The notes beneath the pieces are model-generated. The model ran no database searches. It was not told the DNA's origin and saw nothing but the letters and a program-made list of their open reading frames with translations. The position numbers were made by a program, and so were the translations under genes. Of a stretch of DNA of 64,000 nucleotides, positions 60,900 through 64,000 are shown in pieces (positions within the stretch are counted from its first letter, which is position 1; the number at the start of each line of letters is the position of its first letter). This DNA comes from an uncultured Bartonella sp. (lineage in GTDB: Bacteria; Pseudomonadota; Alphaproteobacteria; Rhizobiales; Rhizobiaceae), in contig NZ_CAMLFE010000003.1 in NCBI RefSeq assembly GCF_946479275.1, positions 310,001 through 374,000 of the forward strand, read 5' to 3'.

Positions 60900-62297
60900 A
60901 TGGCAAAACACTGCGATGAAGCGACAATAGATCGTATTTGTGAAGAATTGAAAACGGCTTTCGGAGATAGGTTCAGCCGCAATCTTTCTGTCCGTCAGGC
61001 TCATTCCCATAATGTGACCGCACTTTATCAACAAACCCCTGATGGCGTTGTCTATGCAACCAACAAAGACGATGTTGTAAAAATCGTAAAGATTTGCGCT
61101 AAGCACAAAATGCCGATTATTGCCTTCGGGGCTGGAAGTTCCATTGAAGGGCAGCTCAATGCACCTAAAGGTGGTATCAGCATTGATTTTTCGAAAATGG
61201 ATCAGGTTGTTTCTTTTTCACCTGAAGATATGACCATTACTGTCCAACCTGGAATTACCCGTGAAACTTTAAATAGCTGGTTGCGTGACAGCGGCCTGTT
61301 CTTTCCGATTGATCCCGGTGCCGATGCATCCATTGGTGGCATGGCCTCGACACGTGCATCCGGAACCAACGCCGTACGTTATGGCACAATGAGAGAAGCT
61401 GTTTTGAGTGCTGAAGCAGTTATGGCAGATGGTAGAATTATCCGCACGGCAAGCCGCGCAAAAAAATCGGCTGCGGGCTATGACCTGACCCGTCTTCTTG
61501 TCGGCTCTGAAGGGACACTCGGCATTTTTACCGAAATTACATTGCGCCTTCATCCGCTCCCTGAAGTGGTTTCGTGCGGTGCTTGCACCTTCCCGACTGT
61601 AACCGATGCCTGCAATGCGGTTATTGAGGCAATTCAATGCGCCATTCCTTTAGCTCGCGTTGAACTTCTTGATGAATTCATGACAAAAGCCTGCAATGCC
61701 TATTCAGGACTGACACTTGACCCCCTTCCCACACTTTGTGTTGAATTTCATGGTGATAAAGCCAGCGTTGCAGCACAAGTTTCATTGTTCGGTGAGATAG
61801 CCGCAAGTCATGGATCAAAAGATTTCAAACATTCAACCGATCCTGACAAACGCGCCGAACTCTGGAAAGCGCGCCACGAAGCCTTCTGGGCAGCGCAGGC
61901 AAGCTTGCCGGATTGCGATGTTTTTTCGACCGACGCTTGTGTGCCTATTTCAAGGCTCGCCGATTGTGTGGGCGAAACACAAAAAGATCTTCAGGAGCAC
62001 CACCTTATCGGGCCAATGGTTGGTCATGTGGGTGATGGAAACTTCCATGTTCTCCTTGCCTATCACAAGGGAAACAAAGAAGAAGAAAAGAAAGTCTACG
62101 AATTTTCCGAAAGATTGTCCGAACGGGCAATTTCGATGGACGGAACTTGTACAGGTGAGCACGGCATCGGGCAGAGAAAAGCAAAATATTTGAGGCTGGA
62201 ACTGGGAGATGCTGTCGATTATATGCGAGCTATCAAAAAAGCTCTTGACCCCGACAATATTCTCAACCCCGGAAAATATGGATTTGAAGATTACTGA
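60900..62297 (+). CDS. FAD-linked oxidoreductase, D-lactate dehydrogenase (cytochrome)/GlcD type, copy 1
   Basis: The 465-residue enzyme belongs to the FAD-linked 2-hydroxyacid dehydrogenases (DLD/GlcD). The FAD-binding PCMH domain (about 35-215) has GAGSSIEGQLN, PGITRETLNSWL, GADASIGGMASTRASGTNAVRYG and LLVGSEGTLGIFTEI; the C-terminal domain has GHVGDGNFHVLL and CTGEHGIGQRKAKYL, with metal and substrate histidines. It likely oxidises D-lactate to pyruvate and feeds the respiratory chain. The frame opens at 60831, but ATG 60900 with GAGAGAG upstream matches the paralogue. A strong terminator follows, then a close paralogue. Confidence 0.9.
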   Translation: MAKHCDEATIDRICEELKTAFGDRFSRNLSVRQAHSHNVTALYQQTPDGVVYATNKDDVVKIVKICAKHKMPIIAFGAGSSIEGQLNAPKGGISIDFSKMDQVVSFSPEDMTITVQPGITRETLNSWLRDSGLFFPIDPGADASIGGMASTRASGTNAVRYGTMREAVLSAEAVMADGRIIRTASRAKKSAAGYDLTRLLVGSEGTLGIFTEITLRLHPLPEVVSCGACTFPTVTDACNAVIEAIQCAIPLARVELLDEFMTKACNAYSGLTLDPLPTLCVEFHGDKASVAAQVSLFGEIAASHGSKDFKHSTDPDKRAELWKARHEAFWAAQASLPDCDVFSTDACVPISRLADCVGETQKDLQEHHLIGPMVGHVGDGNFHVLLAYHKGNKEEEKKVYEFSERLSERAISMDGTCTGEHGIGQRKAKYLRLELGDAVDYMRAIKKALDPDNILNPGKYGFEDY

Positions 62298-62855
62298 TAA
62301 TCAATGGTGAAGTGACGATCTCATCCGCGACTTCGAAACGGTAGTCATAAGCGTCACTTCATTCCGCTCTATGTGATAACAAACCTTTTTTGGCTGCCTG
62401 TTTTCATGAGATGGGCAGCTTTTTTCTATTTTATGAGGTTAATTTGTTTTCCGAACTCAAGAAATCGTTATAACACGATATAATTATCGGCTTTTAAAAC
62501 TCGTTATCACCTTAAATTCTCTAAAGTGTTTCCGTTTTTCATTCTTCAAGAATAATACCAAAGCAATGTTTTGATAAGCGCGCCATCTCATTGACCCCAC
62601 GCCGAGAAAAAATCTGACGATAGGGGCGCGTGATAGCAGTCTCAGAACAAAACTTTTGTTCAATTAAAAATCTGATATTAAACGAGTTTCCAAAATTTTA
62701 TAATGTATTTTAATGTAAAATAAATATACAATAAAATTATATTATGATAATTTTGAATAATAAATCATGTAAAAGAATATTTTTATTGAAAAACGATATT
62801 AAAACGTGTCAACTTATCGCGTTAGCTATCCAATACAGGGAGAGGAGTGTAGAGA
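62298..62855. other. AT-rich spacer between the two dehydrogenase genes
   Basis: 558 bases. After the terminator it becomes very AT-rich (about 62690-62800, with repeated TAATGTA/AATAAA-like words), likely the separate promoter of copy 2. No gene is seen. Confidence 0.45.
62393..62426 (+). terminator. Terminator after dehydrogenase copy 1
   Basis: GCTGCC (62393-62398) pairs with GGCAGC (62414-62419), followed by TTTTTT. It means the two dehydrogenase genes are transcribed separately. Confidence 0.8.
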
Positions 62856-64000
62856 ATGGCTAGATTAGATCAGAAGACCGTAGACCAAGTGTGCAAAGAA
62901 TTGGAAGCGACCTTTGGCAATCGTTTCAGCGACAATCTTTCAGTTCGCGATACCCACTCGCACAATGAAACAAAATTGCGGCACGAAGTGCCCGACGGTG
63001 TTGTTTATGCTTTGTCAAAAGACGATGTGGTCAAGACGGTCAAAATTTGCGCCCGTCATAAAATGCCGATCATCGGTTTTGGCGTGGGTAGTTCCCTTGA
63101 AGGACAATTGAATGCACCGAACGGTGGCATCAGCATCGATTTTTCAAAAATGGATCAGGTGGTATCTTTTTCGCCTGAAGATATGACCATCACGGTACAA
63201 CCGGGTATCACACGCGAAACATTGAATAGCTGGTTACGTGATAGCGGTTTGTTTTTCCCGATCGACCCCGGCGCGAATGCATCCATCGGTGGCATGGCAT
63301 CGACCCGCGCATCGGGTACCAGCGCTGTCCGCTATGGAACAATGAGAGAGGCTGTTTTATGTGCTGAAGCAGTTATGGCCGATGGTCGCCTCATCCGCAC
63401 AGCCAGTCGCGCAAAAAAATCTGCCGCCGGTTATGATCTGACACGGCTCCTCGTTGGCTCGGAAGGCACGCTCGGGCTTTTTACCGAGCTCACAATAAGG
63501 TTGCATCCGATCCCCGAAGTTGTCTCGAGTGGTATTTGCACCTTTGCAACAATTGGTGACGCATGTAATACGGTCATTGAATCCATCCAATGTGCTATAC
63601 CCTTTGCACGTGTCGAATTGATGGACGAGTTCATGGTCAAGGCGTGCAACGCCTATTCAGGTTTGAGCTTGGAGCCACGCCCGACGCTTTGCGTTGAGTT
63701 CCATGGCGACGAGGCAAGCGTAGCAAGCCAGTCCGCTACTTTCAGTGAGATTGCCGCGGCCCATGGTTCGAACAATTTCCAGCAATCAACCGACCCGGAA
63801 AAACGGGCCCAGCTTTGGAAAGCCCGTCATAGTGCTTTATGGGCTGCCGAAGCAAGCTTGCCTGAATGCGATGTATTTTCTACAGATGCCTGTGTGCCTA
63901 TTTCGCGCCTTGCCGATTGCGTCACCGAAACGCAAAAAGACCTGAAAGAACATAATCTGATCGGCCCCATCATCGGCCACGTTGGTGACGGCAACTTTCA
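62856..64000 (+). CDS. FAD-linked oxidoreductase, D-lactate dehydrogenase type, copy 2 (3' truncated by window)
   Basis: The gene starts at ATG 62856 (MARLDQKTVDQVCKELEATF) behind GGGAGAGGAG and is open to the window end, giving 381 codons that break off in GHVGDGNFQ. It is a close paralogue of the gene just upstream. Over about residues 90-215 the two proteins differ at only a few positions (for example Asp/Asn in PGxDASIGG, Asn/Ser in SGTNAVRYG), while the DNA differs at many third codon positions. FAD-binding motifs are all present. Its own spacer and the terminator before it suggest separate regulation. Confidence 0.9.
   Translation, partial: MARLDQKTVDQVCKELEATFGNRFSDNLSVRDTHSHNETKLRHEVPDGVVYALSKDDVVKTVKICARHKMPIIGFGVGSSLEGQLNAPNGGISIDFSKMDQVVSFSPEDMTITVQPGITRETLNSWLRDSGLFFPIDPGANASIGGMASTRASGTSAVRYGTMREAVLCAEAVMADGRLIRTASRAKKSAAGYDLTRLLVGSEGTLGLFTELTIRLHPIPEVVSSGICTFATIGDACNTVIESIQCAIPFARVELMDEFMVKACNAYSGLSLEPRPTLCVEFHGDEASVASQSATFSEIAAAHGSNNFQQSTDPEKRAQLWKARHSALWAAEASLPECDVFSTDACVPISRLADCVTETQKDLKEHNLIGPIIGHVGDGNF

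Overview
The window is chromosomal DNA of an alphaproteobacterium of the order Rhizobiales (Hyphomicrobiales). An Omp10-like lipoprotein, the argJ-GNAT-mutT string, the comF-grx-DUF1178-ubiG-lysC-ptsP string, divergent secA/parvulin genes, a Fur/Mur regulator, and sequence motifs matching alphaproteobacterial LexA and CtrA sites all point that way. The moderately AT-rich composition, nrdHIEF and a large autotransporter suggest the Bartonella/Brucella side, perhaps a bee-gut-type Bartonella. That last step is inference. I found no tRNA, rRNA, CRISPR array, transposase, integrase or phage gene.

Layout. 0-5.4 kb: the end of nhaA; a two-gene uracil-repair cassette (radical-SAM protein plus DUF4130-UdgX) behind a GAAC-N7-GAAC SOS box; a small secreted repeat protein; an NrtR-like regulator. 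5.7-10 kb (minus strand): nrdHIEF, class Ib ribonucleotide reductase, headed by two NrdR-like boxes and a cobalamin riboswitch. 10-14 kb: an MFS exporter, prfA-prmC and a Fur/Mur regulator. 14-21.4 kb: secA, a periplasmic parvulin, argJ-GNAT-mutT and a small membrane protein behind a CtrA-type box. 21.5-31 kb: a cystine symporter, methyltransferase, comF-grxC-DUF1178, ubiG, lysC and ptsP. 31-38 kb: a proline-type permease and a four-gene envelope cassette (class A phosphatase-like protein, EptA phosphoethanolamine transferase, response regulator, histidine kinase). 38-44 kb: one autotransporter of about 1,900 residues. 44-53.6 kb: a conserved unknown, trhP, guaA, mtnN-rsmB, nfeD-qmcA, hemH and the omp10-like gene. 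53.9-64 kb: a degenerate sigma-54-activator-like regulator, a DUF882 murein peptidase with a long acidic tail, copA, and two tandem FAD-linked lactate dehydrogenase-type genes, the second cut by the window end.

Most of the window is housekeeping. The accessory parts are the SOS-linked UdgX cassette, the B12/NrdR-controlled RNR operon, the lipid A modification cassette, the autotransporter and the duplicated dehydrogenases. The best candidates for under-described biology are the SOS-boxed radical-SAM/UdgX pair, the two-layer control of nrdHIEF, the phosphatase-like protein lacking a catalytic Asp next to EptA, the activator-like regulator that has lost its ATPase and sigma-54 contact motifs, and several structured leaders and micro-ORFs.
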